From an uncultured bacterium (GTDB lineage: Bacteria > Armatimonadota > UBA5829), in the NCBI GenBank assembly GCA_938074205.1, contig CALJES010000013.1, positions 1-64,000 on the forward strand: a stretch of 64,000 nt of DNA, in the 5' to 3' direction. Shown in pieces: positions 26,701 through 35,058 of the stretch. Under the pieces are notes generated by a model. That model did not search any database. It saw nothing but the letters and a program-made list of their open reading frames with translations, and was not told the DNA's origin. Made by a program: the position numbers and the translations under genes. Numbering within the stretch: position 1 is the first letter of the stretch; each line of letters opens with the position of its first letter.

Positions 26701-26974
26701 CTATGGTGTAATCCACGTTCCTAATAGCCCTTTTAACTCCCACATACACCCACTCGCTTCCGGGCACCACGTTGCCGTGTGCCAGAATGTAGCCCGCGCG
26801 GCTACCGTTGCCGCGAAGAAGATCGCTTGCGGGTTTACCAGGGTCTTTCGCGGCAGACTGGGTCTGTGCAATCATAGAGACGGAGTCTGCGACGCCCAGT
26901 GCCGACTGCGCATCTGCGACAGCGCACAGCCCACACATAATCCCGACTAGAATTGTTAGGAGCAAACTCCTCAT
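23780..26974 (-). CDS. Predicted outer-membrane beta-barrel protein with repeats
   Basis: The 1064-residue protein has a signal peptide (MRSLLLTILVGIMCGLCAVADA). Residues 60-120 form a strand-rich entry domain (VDYTIDYASGSLFF, then VRVDYRYVE). Five imperfect repeats at about 232-278, 314-354, 395-461, 496-540 and 572-612 share a core: D-x2-F-x-R/G-F-x2-L, an acidic DR-x2-LAKE-x-G-x2-R helix, then a strand. Examples are PEFARIADLSDADRAALAKE and FSRFKDLRESDWGQLAAEVG. The remaining 450 residues alternate polar and hydrophobic positions as a porin-like barrel does, ending in an aromatic residue (FRTVFN). It is probably cotranscribed with the zinc-finger gene 14 bases upstream. The function is unknown. 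Confidence 0.8.
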   Translation of the reverse strand: MRSLLLTILVGIMCGLCAVADAQSALGVADSVSMIAQTQSAAKDPGKPASDLLRGNGSRAGYILAHGNVVPGSEWVYVGVKRAIRNVDYTIDYASGSLFFAEPVRQIESVRVDYRYVESGKGDRSVGRLGGLPLSFGPGLQTNFVYSYRTADPGTPGAPDILTYGLNSTLHIGASSTISGLLYVSAPQVAERKSLRGSQPAGQPQQQGNGKVEKDHIIVQDADFSLGKAVRLKLGFQDVGEGFAGFKALHEANAVKDDLLSILQKEKGIQRSSVALQIPFAASSGLSFSMGRISDKSDSISSLVWGLDTGSFKLSMLTRDVGAQFSRFKDLRESDWGQLAAEVGLKRTQYDMSFVSGSSNGANEKLWSSLKFVRLEGETASLTYQSADIDLGSLKVHADSRESDPGFNRMAALSDEERARMALIARRQFDPNAQLSQVSAEDKAQVAKEVGLDRHNLGFEWAGAPGKAWLRLSSVNSEAGGLVRKDVSFEGKGYSLYFAAHSIDDGFDRFGQMQAVERLRYGKESGMRRHEAGGKFKLSFGDLAISHADVSDHQGASVVRDSLQFANSRLSLRANFQSIDPEFARIADLSDADRAALAKEKGFTRYDYALKFQASKALLFDTYLYDSTNQTAGQTRSQRRYAVTYTPQVGPKVTAFSDDYSYVSESGVIAGYSHRRITFDNKLSLLNGLLFQSLYDTNEQVTDDNRFVRTEITQTHFESDQNTRISYTFDTLRKDFGDNGRFEDSWGMGLKTSLSSNVKLTGGYIKTAREADNSESNTKLGIDWAIRPDLSLSFNMANRDGGPQGSQQYHQFALKGLLAKRFLGFENVKVDSGINETQLKGNQIACDNGLKLDAGFLGGTVVFDNSDKLNPKNGIYYTSRILQYQSDPSPAKKYHLSFFRQNLITPAGTPARKRNLALDMKLAEGALLTLTSYVGKDVQNGAVLPLAGTVLKFTRSLTPKMNFVMDFASDSNELTNRRARTFGFGVTGTLNNSAQIELYTGWCRLFEAGSLDRDRVFRIKYDHKIKADHFITLTAQKKSVVEKSSINPFEGNTTAQLDFRTVFN

Positions 26975-26988
26975 AAGAATCCGACCGT

Positions 26989-28131
26989 TTAGAACCTCGA
27001 TCTTAGTATCGAAATCGAGACTGCCCGATCGCTTCCTCGGCGCACGCCAGCCTCAGACTTTATCTCGCGTATCATCTCCTCAATCTTCTGAGGATCAACA
27101 AGCGGCACAGATGCAACTCGCACCTCGTCAGACTTGTTATCTGCGTCGCCCGCAGGCGGAGCAGACTGTTCCGCAGCAGCAACTTTAGCTTCCGCAGGCT
27201 CAGTCTCAACAGTTGCCGCTGCGGTATCCGCAGAGCCAGCAAGTGCATCATTTTCAGTAGAAGCGCTTTCGGAAGTGGCTTTGGGCTTATTAGAATCGGA
27301 AAATCTCACCAGCGTCTTCGACTTGGCTACCGACGCCACCTGATGCGCGTCGGAATACCTCTTCGCGATTCTAACTGTGGCGTGTGTACCGCGAACAGCA
27401 GTCGTGTGCCCTGGCAAGTCGTTTTTGGCTGACGCAACCTGAGGCGCCGCATACTGCATTCGCTTTTCGCTAGATACAACACCACTCGCTTCTTGTCGTG
27501 TCGACACCTGATTAGATCCGTGGGAGATGCGCGAGCTCACGCTGGTAGTAGATTGATAAGGCAATCGCACAAGCGCAAACGCCACCAGCCCCGAAAGTGC
27601 AGCGGCGTAGCAGACCTTGGCTGGCCTCGAGACTAGCCCTCTTGCAATCGCGTGAGCGGCAGTCTGCCAGATGCTTTCGGCGCGTCTCGAAGTGGCCGCA
27701 GCGATCCTTTCCTTTAAACCCTGAGGCGGTTCTTCGAAGCCTAACGCACCGACAGTTTCCGCCAAGCTTCGAAGCGCGCTTATCTCCTGCGCACACCTAG
27801 CGCAGTTTGCCGCGTGAGCTTCGAGCGCCGCCGCCTCTTCGACCGCCAGCTCTCCGTCAACATAGGCAGATACCAACTGCGCCATCTTTTCGATGTGCTC
27901 AGCCTCGATTCGCTCTATCTGAACGGCGGACATTATTCTCTGGGAAAGTTCACGAGGTGGATCAACAAACTCGATTTCGCGCGCGGCTTGCACAACGCTG
28001 CGCATCATCTGCAGTTCCTTCGCGCAGCTGGTGCATTGCGATATGTGACTCCTTACAGCGTCGGCCGTCCTCTGATCCAGCGCCTCATCCACAAATGCGC
28101 TCAGCAGTTCAATTACATCTAGGCATTCCAT
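26989..28131 (-). CDS. Double zinc-finger anti-sigma-like membrane protein
   Basis: The ATG at 28131 has GAGGTGG five bases upstream and gives 380 residues. Two copies of the anti-sigma zinc-finger (zf-HC2) fold occur: ISQCTSCAKEL near residue 31 and AANCARCAQEI near residue 110, each with the HxxxCxxC pattern. A membrane segment (VCYAAALSGLVAFALVR, about 180-196) is followed by a long, low-complexity Ser/Ala/Glu-rich extracytoplasmic region. The gene stands divergent from the ECF sigma factor and upstream of the barrel protein. It may be a second regulator of that sigma factor, or an envelope sensor for another one. Confidence 0.82.
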   Translation of the reverse strand: MECLDVIELLSAFVDEALDQRTADAVRSHISQCTSCAKELQMMRSVVQAAREIEFVDPPRELSQRIMSAVQIERIEAEHIEKMAQLVSAYVDGELAVEEAAALEAHAANCARCAQEISALRSLAETVGALGFEEPPQGLKERIAAATSRRAESIWQTAAHAIARGLVSRPAKVCYAAALSGLVAFALVRLPYQSTTSVSSRISHGSNQVSTRQEASGVVSSEKRMQYAAPQVASAKNDLPGHTTAVRGTHATVRIAKRYSDAHQVASVAKSKTLVRFSDSNKPKATSESASTENDALAGSADTAAATVETEPAEAKVAAAEQSAPPAGDADNKSDEVRVASVPLVDPQKIEEMIREIKSEAGVRRGSDRAVSISILRSRF

Positions 28132-28495
28132 CTGTCCACCTCGATAATGTCGAACGCGCACGCCGTTCGTCTTCCATTTTGATAGACAACGCCCAGCCGA
28201 AAAAGTAACAAGAAAATTTCTAGAATTTACATGGCTGGGTTCGAGCTTGAAACGCAGGTATCGACTTTATTGATGGCTTGCGCTAATTGCCTACGGAACG
28301 ATGTTTGGCGGGCTGCGTCCAAATCTACGGAACGTTTCCTTGGCAGGACGTTTTTTTTGGCACCTTTGTGTTGCGACAACGGCCGTCGGTGCGCGTGCTT
28401 TACCGTCAGAAGGTTTATTATAAGTAGCGGTGGAAATGTTGAAAGTAGCAGAAGCACAAATCCCAGCGCATCATTTGCTCGCTTGGAAGCACTGG
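28132..28495. other. Divergent regulatory gap before the ECF sigma factor
   Basis: These 364 bases separate the zinc-finger gene (minus) from the sigma factor (plus). A TATAAG at 28419-28424 could be a -10 for the sigma gene, with no good -35. Transcripts would then start near 28431, very close to alternative starts at GTG 28430 and ATG 28436. Short frames in this interval have poor composition, and I do not call genes in them. Confidence 0.35.
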
Positions 28496-29077
28496 ATGAC
28501 CGAACAAACCGACCAAGCCGTTGTCAAGAAGGTTCTTGCCGGTGACACAGACGAGTTTTCTACTCTCGTGAACCGATACCAGGACAGGATCTACAGCGTC
28601 GCTCTGAACTACGTATCCAATCCGGACGATGCTATGGATGTTGCCCAGGAGACATTCCTCAAAGCCTATTCCAACCTAGGCCGATTTGATTCCGCCTCCG
28701 CCTTCTACACTTGGCTGTATAGAATAGCTGTCAACACCGCTATTGACTTCCTACGCAAGCGAAAGAGCAGACCAGCGGATTCGCTGGATGACGAAAAATA
28801 TACAGAAGTCGGGTTTGAACCAGAATCCAAAGACCGCGCAATCGACCCAGAAGAAGTAGCTGCGCAGAGGGAACAGGCGCAAATACTCAGAAAAGCAATC
28901 TCAATGCTTTCAGACAAACTGCGAACAGTGATCATCCTGCACGACGTAGAAGGGCTTTCTCAGGAAGAAGTGGCTGACATTCTAAAGATTCCGTTGGGCA
29001 CAGTGAAGTCTCGGGTGTCCAGGGCGAGAGCCGAACTCAGACGAATACTTCGCAAAACGATGGGTGATGCTGTATGA
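28496..29077 (+). CDS. ECF-family RNA polymerase sigma factor
   Basis: This is an RpoE/SigW-like sigma factor with regions 2 and 4 only. From ATG 28496, preceded by GGAAG, it has 193 residues and begins in the typical way, MTEQTDQAVVKKVLAGD. Region 2 has PDDAMDVAQETFLKAY and FYTWLYRIAVNTAIDFLRKR. Region 4 has LRTVIILHDVEGLSQEEVADIL and GTVKSRVSRARAELRR. Starts at 28430 or 28436 would add 20-22 unusual residues. It overlaps the downstream anti-sigma gene by four bases. The set sigma / zf-HC2 / RseB-like protein is an envelope-stress module. Confidence 0.93.
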   Translation: MTEQTDQAVVKKVLAGDTDEFSTLVNRYQDRIYSVALNYVSNPDDAMDVAQETFLKAYSNLGRFDSASAFYTWLYRIAVNTAIDFLRKRKSRPADSLDDEKYTEVGFEPESKDRAIDPEEVAAQREQAQILRKAISMLSDKLRTVIILHDVEGLSQEEVADILKIPLGTVKSRVSRARAELRRILRKTMGDAV

Positions 29078-29556
29078 ACTGTGGGAAGGCACGAGAAAGA
29101 ATTTCTGATTACTTGGATGGCCGATTGTCTGAAGAACACTTATCTGAGTTTGAGCTGCATATTCGCGGTTGCGCTGAATGCGCAGGCGAGCTAGATGAAA
29201 TGCGGCGGATGGTGACCGCGCTGCGCTCACTGGCTGTTCCGCGTGCCCCGATTGATCTCTGGCCACAAGTAAGAGAGGGCATTCGGACAGCCGAAAACCT
29301 AATACCAATATGGGGCATTTTCGCAAGACCCGTATTTATGGCGCCAGTATTGGCAGTTGCAGCAGCTGTTGCCGTGATGCTTATTTTGCCCCAGCCGAAG
29401 CCATTGCCTGAAAAACCAATCAAACTATCCGCTTCAGAATACCGCCACTACTTAACCGAACACATGCGTTTCCAGAAGCGCATGTTCGTTGACCCCGAAG
29501 TATCGTTCATAGCAGTAGAGCTCGACCGAGCAAATTCGCGCGCGAAAGACGAGTGA
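29074..29556 (+). CDS. Zinc-finger anti-sigma factor (RseA/RsiW type)
   Basis: The 160-residue protein has an N-terminal zf-HC2 domain (ISDYLDGRLSEEHLSEFELH, then IRGCAECAGEL near residue 31), a membrane segment at about 90-108 (APVLAVAAAVAVMLILPQP) and a short extracytoplasmic tail. It presumably binds the preceding sigma factor at the membrane and is released by regulated proteolysis. It is coupled to the sigma gene by an ATGA overlap and followed six bases later by the RseB-like gene. Confidence 0.9.
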   Translation: MNCGKARERISDYLDGRLSEEHLSEFELHIRGCAECAGELDEMRRMVTALRSLAVPRAPIDLWPQVREGIRTAENLIPIWGIFARPVFMAPVLAVAAAVAVMLILPQPKPLPEKPIKLSASEYRHYLTEHMRFQKRMFVDPEVSFIAVELDRANSRAKDE

Positions 29557-29562
29557 TCGACC

Positions 29563-30489
29563 ATGCACAACGGATTGCAAAGATACGCATGGCTTGCGTT
29601 GATCCTGGTATGCTCCAGCGCATTTGGAGCAAGCGTAAGCGATATTCTGGAACGAGCCGCACAGGCTGAAAGACGTATTAGCTACCGAGGAATCAAGAAC
29701 GCCTCTGTGAATACCGGAACTGGAGCACTCGTTTTTGCCAAAATGAAAGTGCTGCATCTTAAGCCGGATAAGACACGCACGGAATACCTGGCTCCTTCCA
29801 CTCTCGCAGGAGTTGTCTTCGTGCGCAACAGCCGCAACACTTACCGATACGATCCGCACCAAAAGCGATGGCAAGCTATAGGACGCTGCCCTGTCTACTG
29901 CGATGACGAATTGCTTGACAACCTTCGAAAACACTATAATTTGCGCTTGTTAGATATTCAGCAAGCCGCAGGCCGCGACGCATATTTGATCGCAGCCGAG
30001 CCGAGGCGAAAATTCGAGCCAGTTCACCAATTATTGATCGACAAAGAAACCTACCTCGTTGTCGCGGCTTTTACAACAGCAAGCGACGGCAAATATTTCC
30101 GAGCATATAAGTTCGTTTCACTGGAATTGAATCCGAAGGATATAAGGCCTTCTTTATTCGACGTTCCCGCAAGTGTCAGCCGGTCCGAAAAGCACGATAC
30201 CCGGCCGAACTTCAAGGTTATGAAGCCATCGTATCTTCCTGTCGGCTACAAACTTGTTGGTGAGGGCACCTCTCGCATGAACAACCTTCTCTGCTCTCAC
30301 TTGCGGTTTTCAAATGGGGTTAACACAATCTCACTTTTCCAGCGCCCCGCCAGGAACAGCTCCAACCATCCCGCACACCTTTTCCGAACAACTAACGTGG
30401 TTACTTGGACAAAAGACGGAATGCTTCTCACGCTGGTGGGGGATATATCTCAAGAGGAGCTTGAGAAAATCGCTCGGTCAGTTCGCTGA
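29563..30489 (+). CDS. MucB/RseB-like periplasmic regulator
   Basis: The 308-residue protein has a signal peptide (YAWLALILVCSSAFGA). Residues 25-190 resemble the lipoprotein-carrier-like fold of MucB/RseB: SYRGIKNASVNTGTGAL, a run of strands, then RRKFEPVHQLLIDKETYLVV. The C-terminal part contains MKPSYLPVGYKLVGEG near residue 220, typical of the RseB second domain. By analogy it senses envelope damage and protects the anti-sigma factor from proteolysis. It completes the sigma/anti-sigma/sensor operon. Confidence 0.83.
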   Translation: MHNGLQRYAWLALILVCSSAFGASVSDILERAAQAERRISYRGIKNASVNTGTGALVFAKMKVLHLKPDKTRTEYLAPSTLAGVVFVRNSRNTYRYDPHQKRWQAIGRCPVYCDDELLDNLRKHYNLRLLDIQQAAGRDAYLIAAEPRRKFEPVHQLLIDKETYLVVAAFTTASDGKYFRAYKFVSLELNPKDIRPSLFDVPASVSRSEKHDTRPNFKVMKPSYLPVGYKLVGEGTSRMNNLLCSHLRFSNGVNTISLFQRPARNSSNHPAHLFRTTNVVTWTKDGMLLTLVGDISQEELEKIARSVR

Positions 30490-30530
30490 GGGGCGCCATC
30501 ACACGAAGCCGACTGCACTTAATACACTTA

Positions 30531-31874
30531 TTAACCGATCCTCTCTCGAATCACTGCGCTTGCGTAGTCCATTATCATCACTACGCCGGCGATGAGCCAG
30601 ATTGCCGTCGCAGCCTGGCGCCATTGCAACAGGTTCATGTATTGGATAAGCTGGTAGCCTATGCCACCGCCTCCTACCAAACCTATGACTGTGGCCATCC
30701 GAACGTTGATGTCCCATCGATATAATGTGAAAGCAATGAACTGTGGCACCACCTGGGGAACCACAGCATACGCCACAACTTGTATATCATTTGCGCCGGT
30801 TGCGCGGATTGCCTCGATCGGGCCGTGCTCTATCGACTCGATCGCCTCAGAATAAAGCTTTCCCACCGCTCCAATGCCGTGAATGGCCAGCGCAAGCACC
30901 CCCGCAAAAGGACCAATTCCAACCGCCGCAACAGCAATGACCGCAAAAATCAAAACCTCAACCGACCGCAGAATTGTGAAAACCGTTCTCACCAGAATAT
31001 ATACACCGCGCAAGACGGCAGTCCCCGACATCAGATTCCTGGCCCCCAGAAAAGACATGGGCAGCGCAACCAAGACCGACAGCGCAGTGCCTATTAAAGC
31101 AAGGTACACTGTTTCGATCATGCGCGGAGCGGCATCTTTGAGCGTGTCACTGAGCTGCCACCCACGAACCGTCGCCGAAATGCGGGCTTGCACATAATAA
31201 ACTCCGGGAATATACCGAGGATTCGCAAACGAAGCGCTCAGCCTACCGCGGGAATCAGTCTTAGTTTCGGCCACCACTACCTCATCGGCGCCCAACAGAA
31301 TGATCTCCGCGGGCGCGTTAGGCGCAAAACCACTGCCAACAACCGTCAGCCTCTCGCCCTTGCGCGCCCTGGTTGGCGATACTTTCAAGGTCGGCTCACC
31401 TGGAGCGCGCTTTACAGGGGTAAGCGACGACGGCGCTCCCACACCCGGCACCAAATACTTCCCCACAGCCGTTTGCTCTTGAGTCTTTCTTTCCGCGACA
31501 TCAGGCTTCGCCAGCCCCAGCAGGATCTGTCGAATGACGTTGCGCTGTTCCGGTTCCAATTTGGGGACGTGCACCTGTGTGACCTGCCAGGCTGCGGCAA
31601 GGTTTACGCCGAGCAGTAGCAAACAAACCACCACCGCTGAGCATTTACCGCCTCGCGCGAGGCATACGGCATCCCAAATGCTCCAGACCCAGACCAACCC
31701 AACAGGGATAACCAGCCACATCAGCCCGACTCCGTATAGTATGGCAGCTTGGGCGGGCACCCCCAATAACAGAACGAGTCCGCGCTGCCATTCCCGGCAA
31801 TAGAAGTGACCGAAGCCGGGTAATATCGCAAGCACCCCCGCTATAAAAGCGCTGTGAAGTCCGCTACGGCTCAC
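30531..31874 (-). CDS. phnE: PhnE-type ABC permease with extra N-terminal modules
   Basis: The last 200 residues of 447 form a phosphonate/phosphate-type ABC permease: TVYLALIGTALSVLVALPMSF, then the ATPase-contact loop IEAIRATGANDIQVVAYAVVPQ, then GLVGGGGIGYQLIQYM. The first 245 residues are unusual. Residues 8-95 hold about three membrane segments with ILPGFGHFYCREWQRGLVLL, like a TM2-type domain. Residues 160-235 look like an IPT/Ig-like fold (PTLKVSPTRARKGERLTVVG, then SGFAPNAPAEI). Ordinary PhnE proteins have about 260-290 residues. It overlaps phnC by four bases. The gene was probably assembled by fusion, and the extra part may bind ligand or anchor the binding protein. Confidence 0.88.
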   Translation of the reverse strand: MSRSGLHSAFIAGVLAILPGFGHFYCREWQRGLVLLLGVPAQAAILYGVGLMWLVIPVGLVWVWSIWDAVCLARGGKCSAVVVCLLLLGVNLAAAWQVTQVHVPKLEPEQRNVIRQILLGLAKPDVAERKTQEQTAVGKYLVPGVGAPSSLTPVKRAPGEPTLKVSPTRARKGERLTVVGSGFAPNAPAEIILLGADEVVVAETKTDSRGRLSASFANPRYIPGVYYVQARISATVRGWQLSDTLKDAAPRMIETVYLALIGTALSVLVALPMSFLGARNLMSGTAVLRGVYILVRTVFTILRSVEVLIFAVIAVAAVGIGPFAGVLALAIHGIGAVGKLYSEAIESIEHGPIEAIRATGANDIQVVAYAVVPQVVPQFIAFTLYRWDINVRMATVIGLVGGGGIGYQLIQYMNLLQWRQAATAIWLIAGVVMIMDYASAVIRERIG

Positions 31875-32632
31875 GCTACCTCCACGCGAATTGCTTCCTC
31901 GCCGTAGATTTCTTTGAATCTCGCGTCGTCTATTTCGTCCGGCGTCCCGTCGAACACGAGCCTGCCAGCTTTGAGCCCTATGACACGGTCAGCATACCTG
32001 CGAGCCAGTGACAGAAAGTGCAGGTTACACAGGATAGTCATGCCATCCTGCTTGTTCATTCGTTCAAGTTCATCCAGCACAACGTGTGCAGTGGCCGGAT
32101 CAAGTGAGGCGACCGGCTCGTCAGCCAAAATCAGCTCAGGTTTCTGCATCAGCGCTCGGGCAATGCCAACTCTCTGCTGCTGGCCGCCAGAGAGTGTGTC
32201 GGCTCTTTGATGGGCTTTCTCGAGCAGACCTACGCGTTCGAGGTTCGCTCTGGCGTCGGAGAGGTCTTCGGGTCTAAAGCGATATAGCAGGCTGGGCAGA
32301 GTGGGAACGTAGCCAAGTCGTCCGCTCAGCACGTTTGTCATCACCGAACATCGCTTGACGAGATTGAACTGCTGGAATATCATTCCAATCCGGCGTCGAA
32401 TAAGCCGCAGCTGGGCAGGGTCTGCGCCAGTAACCTCGACATCGCCCAGCCATACCCGGCCGGATGTCGGCTCAACCAGCCGGTTTATGCACCTCAAAAA
32501 CGTGCTCTTTCCCGCACCGGAAAGGCCAATAACTGCCACAAACTGCCCCTTCGGCACCTCCAGTGACACGTCAGCTAGCGCCACCGTCCCGTCCGGGTAT
32601 ACCTTTGTAAGATGCTCTATTCTAAGCGTCAC
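31871..32632 (-). CDS. phnC: Phosphonate/phosphate-type ABC importer ATPase
   Basis: The 253-residue ATPase has Walker A GLSGAGKST near residue 36, the Q-loop IFQQFNLV, signature LSGGQQQRVGIARAL near 147 and Walker B ELILADEP near 167. IGMIFQQFNLVKRCSVMTNVLSGRLG matches the PhnC subfamily. It starts with GTG overlapping the phnD stop (GTGA). It powers import through PhnE. No C-P lyase, phosphonatase or phosphite dehydrogenase gene is in the window, so the cargo could be phosphonate, phosphite or phosphate. Confidence 0.93.
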   Translation of the reverse strand: MTLRIEHLTKVYPDGTVALADVSLEVPKGQFVAVIGLSGAGKSTFLRCINRLVEPTSGRVWLGDVEVTGADPAQLRLIRRRIGMIFQQFNLVKRCSVMTNVLSGRLGYVPTLPSLLYRFRPEDLSDARANLERVGLLEKAHQRADTLSGGQQQRVGIARALMQKPELILADEPVASLDPATAHVVLDELERMNKQDGMTILCNLHFLSLARRYADRVIGLKAGRLVFDGTPDEIDDARFKEIYGEEAIRVEVA

Positions 32633-33549
32633 TTTATTTGCTCGATCTTGATGTTCTCCGCCTTTGCCACCTTGCGCACTGTGTCGTAATCAGCATCTTT
32701 CGCCTTTACAAAGCCGTCGATGCCGTAAAGCGTCATTATGGCCACCCGTCCCTCGTCGGACTTGGCGACCTTCATCAAGCCGTCCACGAGTTTGCTCGTG
32801 AGAGCTTCTGGGAAGCCTTTTCGCACGCTGACGGTATCATTTGGAATTGGCGCGCTCTTTGCGATAACCTTGGTCTTTTGCATTACGTCCTTTATTGTGT
32901 CCGCCACCTTCTCCCGCGCATCGCTTACCACTCCGCCGTATATCGCGCCGCCATCAACCTGCTTGTTATAAACAGCCATCACAACCTTATCGTGCGCTCC
33001 CGCGTAGATAACCTGAGAAAAGAACTTGTCCGGATCGTAGCCTTTCGATCGGATCAGTTCGCGCGCATATAGGCACCCAGAGGTAGACACAGGATCGCCG
33101 TAAGCAAACCGCTTGCCCTTTAGATCTTCCAGCTTGTTGATCCCGGTGTCTGTTCTTGCAATTATGAAGCTCCAATAACGGTCGGAATTGTCGCGAATAG
33201 TCCGCAGCACCACGCGCACACCGTACTGATCGTGGGCGATAACATACGGTAGAGGCGAAAGCCATCCCACATCTACTTTACCCGCTCCCATGGCCGAAAC
33301 TACCGCGGCGTAGCTGGTGGGCACCGTGACCTCAAATGTGAGCCCTGTGTGCTTTTTGAGCAGCTCAGCTAGCCTCTCTCCGCTCACAATAAGTTTGCGA
33401 GTGTCCAGCGACGGCACAAGGGCCATCTTTATGGGATTCTGCGGCGAGCCCAGCGGCGCCTGCCGGACCTGCTTCGCACCGTGCTTGGAGCATCCCCCGC
33501 TCAAAAGCATAGGAATCACAACCAACAATAACACGAGCTTGCGGCACAT
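32629..33549 (-). CDS. phnD: PhnD-type substrate-binding lipoprotein
   Basis: The 306-residue protein starts with a lipoprotein signal (LVLLLVVIPMLLSGGC; lipidated cysteine at residue 20). MALVPSLDTRKLIVSGERLAE and VDVGWLSPLPYVIAHDQYGV, GDPVSTSGCLYARELIRSKG and IPNDTVSVRKGFPEAL are typical of PhnD/PtxB-family binding proteins. The STSG stretch normally holds the phosphonate or phosphite oxygen atoms. GGGGGAC precedes the ATG. It is the first gene of phnDCE. I saw no clear promoter in the 168-base divergent gap. Confidence 0.92.
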   Translation of the reverse strand: MCRKLVLLLVVIPMLLSGGCSKHGAKQVRQAPLGSPQNPIKMALVPSLDTRKLIVSGERLAELLKKHTGLTFEVTVPTSYAAVVSAMGAGKVDVGWLSPLPYVIAHDQYGVRVVLRTIRDNSDRYWSFIIARTDTGINKLEDLKGKRFAYGDPVSTSGCLYARELIRSKGYDPDKFFSQVIYAGAHDKVVMAVYNKQVDGGAIYGGVVSDAREKVADTIKDVMQKTKVIAKSAPIPNDTVSVRKGFPEALTSKLVDGLMKVAKSDEGRVAIMTLYGIDGFVKAKDADYDTVRKVAKAENIKIEQIK

Positions 33550-33717
33550 TGTTCTTGTCCCCCATTAAAACAAATCCGAATGTTACTTGTGCGCGCAGGG
33601 CGATGTTTCCTGCGAGGTTCCACGCCGGCCAGAAGTCCACAAAACCAACAAAGAAGGGTATCATATTCAGAGGTACTAAGGTAATCTCAGACGCTGGACA
33701 AAACTGGGGTGATCACT

Positions 33718-35058
33718 GTGCATACGGCTAGGCGAGTTCTGACTCTGGGTGCGATATGTGTTGCCGCGTGGTATTTGGCAGCAGGTGCCGTGCTTGCAGC
33801 TCGCACGGTTTATGGGACGTTCGTATCGGCAGTAGGCAATGAAGTCACCCTGCGGCCTGATGGCGACAACAAGCCAGCTACCTTTTCCATAGCTCCGGGC
33901 GCTACCATTCTGAGAGGGCAAGTGGGCAGCGAACTGCGAAAGGCCAAATTGGCAGAGTTCGGCGCGGGCGACCGCGTGGTGGCTGTAATCAACGACAAAG
34001 GCCAGGCGACCTCGCTGAAGGCATACTATTCAATAGCGCGAGGCACGGTTGTCACTGTCAAGCCTGATAAGATCTTTTTCCAAGATGGCCGATGGGTTAA
34101 GCTTAGGCCAGGCATGCCAGTGGTATTCGGAGACGGATTGGTGGGCAAGGCAGCCGATCTGAGATCGGGAGCAGAGGTGATATGCAGGGTAAACCCGGTC
34201 ACCAACGAGGCTTGGACGGTAATTGTAAAGCAGCCTAAAGGCACGAAGGTCTCAATAGAGCCATACAAGCCGAACGTTGTCATCACCAAGCCCGTCATTG
34301 AGTCGGTAACCTACAGCGCACCGGAGGTCATAAGGCCCCGAGACTGGATAAAAGTCGTCGTCACTGGCACGCCTGGGGGAAGGGCAGTATGTCAGGTGAA
34401 AGGGCTTATACCGAGAACGGTAATGCAGGAAACCTCCCCAGGCGTGTATGTTGCCCACGTGCAGGTGCCCAGCAACAAGGTGGTAAAAGGTGAGCCGCTG
34501 GTCGCATATCTAACCGTTGGCGGAGTGGACGCCGTTCCCGTTCAGGCGAGCAAACTGATCAGCGTAACGACCGAGCCCACAGAGGAGGTCGCCAAACCGC
34601 CAGCCGACATGATAGTTCCCCAGCCAGAGCCGGAACCAGTGCAAGAGGAAAAGCCTGAGGCGCCTGCGTCTCAACCCCCGGCGGTTACAACCCCACCTGA
34701 TACCCCTGTGGAACAGCCGAAAGTTGACAAGCCGCGTCCGAAGAGGCCCGTAGTCATAATATCCCCTTATCCGGGGACAAAGATAAAGCGAGCGCTGACT
34801 ATAACCGGCACTGCAGAGCCCGCATCTGAAGTGATGGTGACAGTTACATATACCAACGGCCTTTCCGGCATACTGAACATTTCCGGTCAGGTGACGTCTC
34901 AGCTTGTCGCGGCAGGATCCGACGGGCAGTTCCGGCTGGGGCCGATTCCATTGGAAGGGCCGCTAGCCACGAGGGGGCTGCTATTTACGATAAAGGCCTA
35001 TTATCCCGATTCGGCACAGCAAGCTGCTTACGTGTATGCATTCGGCGATCGGGACTGA
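33718..35058 (+). CDS. Secreted multi-domain protein with proline-rich linker
   Basis: I do not recognise a named family. From GTG 33718 (GGGGTG six bases upstream; another GTG lies nine bases earlier) it has 446 residues and a signal peptide (VLTLGAICVAAWYLAAGAVLA). Residues 25-170 are strand-rich with repeated small beta motifs (VYGTFVSAVGNEVTLRPDGD and GTVVTVKPDKIFFQDGRWV), like DUF5666-type domains. An Ig-like domain covers about 185-285. A Pro/Glu-rich linker follows at about 295-345. A final Ig-like domain is at about 345-446 (VVIISPYPGTKIKRALTITG). It is probably exported to the periplasm or cell surface and stands between two transporter operons. Confidence 0.75.
   Translation: MHTARRVLTLGAICVAAWYLAAGAVLAARTVYGTFVSAVGNEVTLRPDGDNKPATFSIAPGATILRGQVGSELRKAKLAEFGAGDRVVAVINDKGQATSLKAYYSIARGTVVTVKPDKIFFQDGRWVKLRPGMPVVFGDGLVGKAADLRSGAEVICRVNPVTNEAWTVIVKQPKGTKVSIEPYKPNVVITKPVIESVTYSAPEVIRPRDWIKVVVTGTPGGRAVCQVKGLIPRTVMQETSPGVYVAHVQVPSNKVVKGEPLVAYLTVGGVDAVPVQASKLISVTTEPTEEVAKPPADMIVPQPEPEPVQEEKPEAPASQPPAVTTPPDTPVEQPKVDKPRPKRPVVIISPYPGTKIKRALTITGTAEPASEVMVTVTYTNGLSGILNISGQVTSQLVAAGSDGQFRLGPIPLEGPLATRGLLFTIKAYYPDSAQQAAYVYAFGDRD

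Noticed and set aside
28231-28260. GGGTTCGAGC stretch resembling a tRNA T-loop
   Set aside because: No acceptor stem, anticodon arm or CCA can be built around it.
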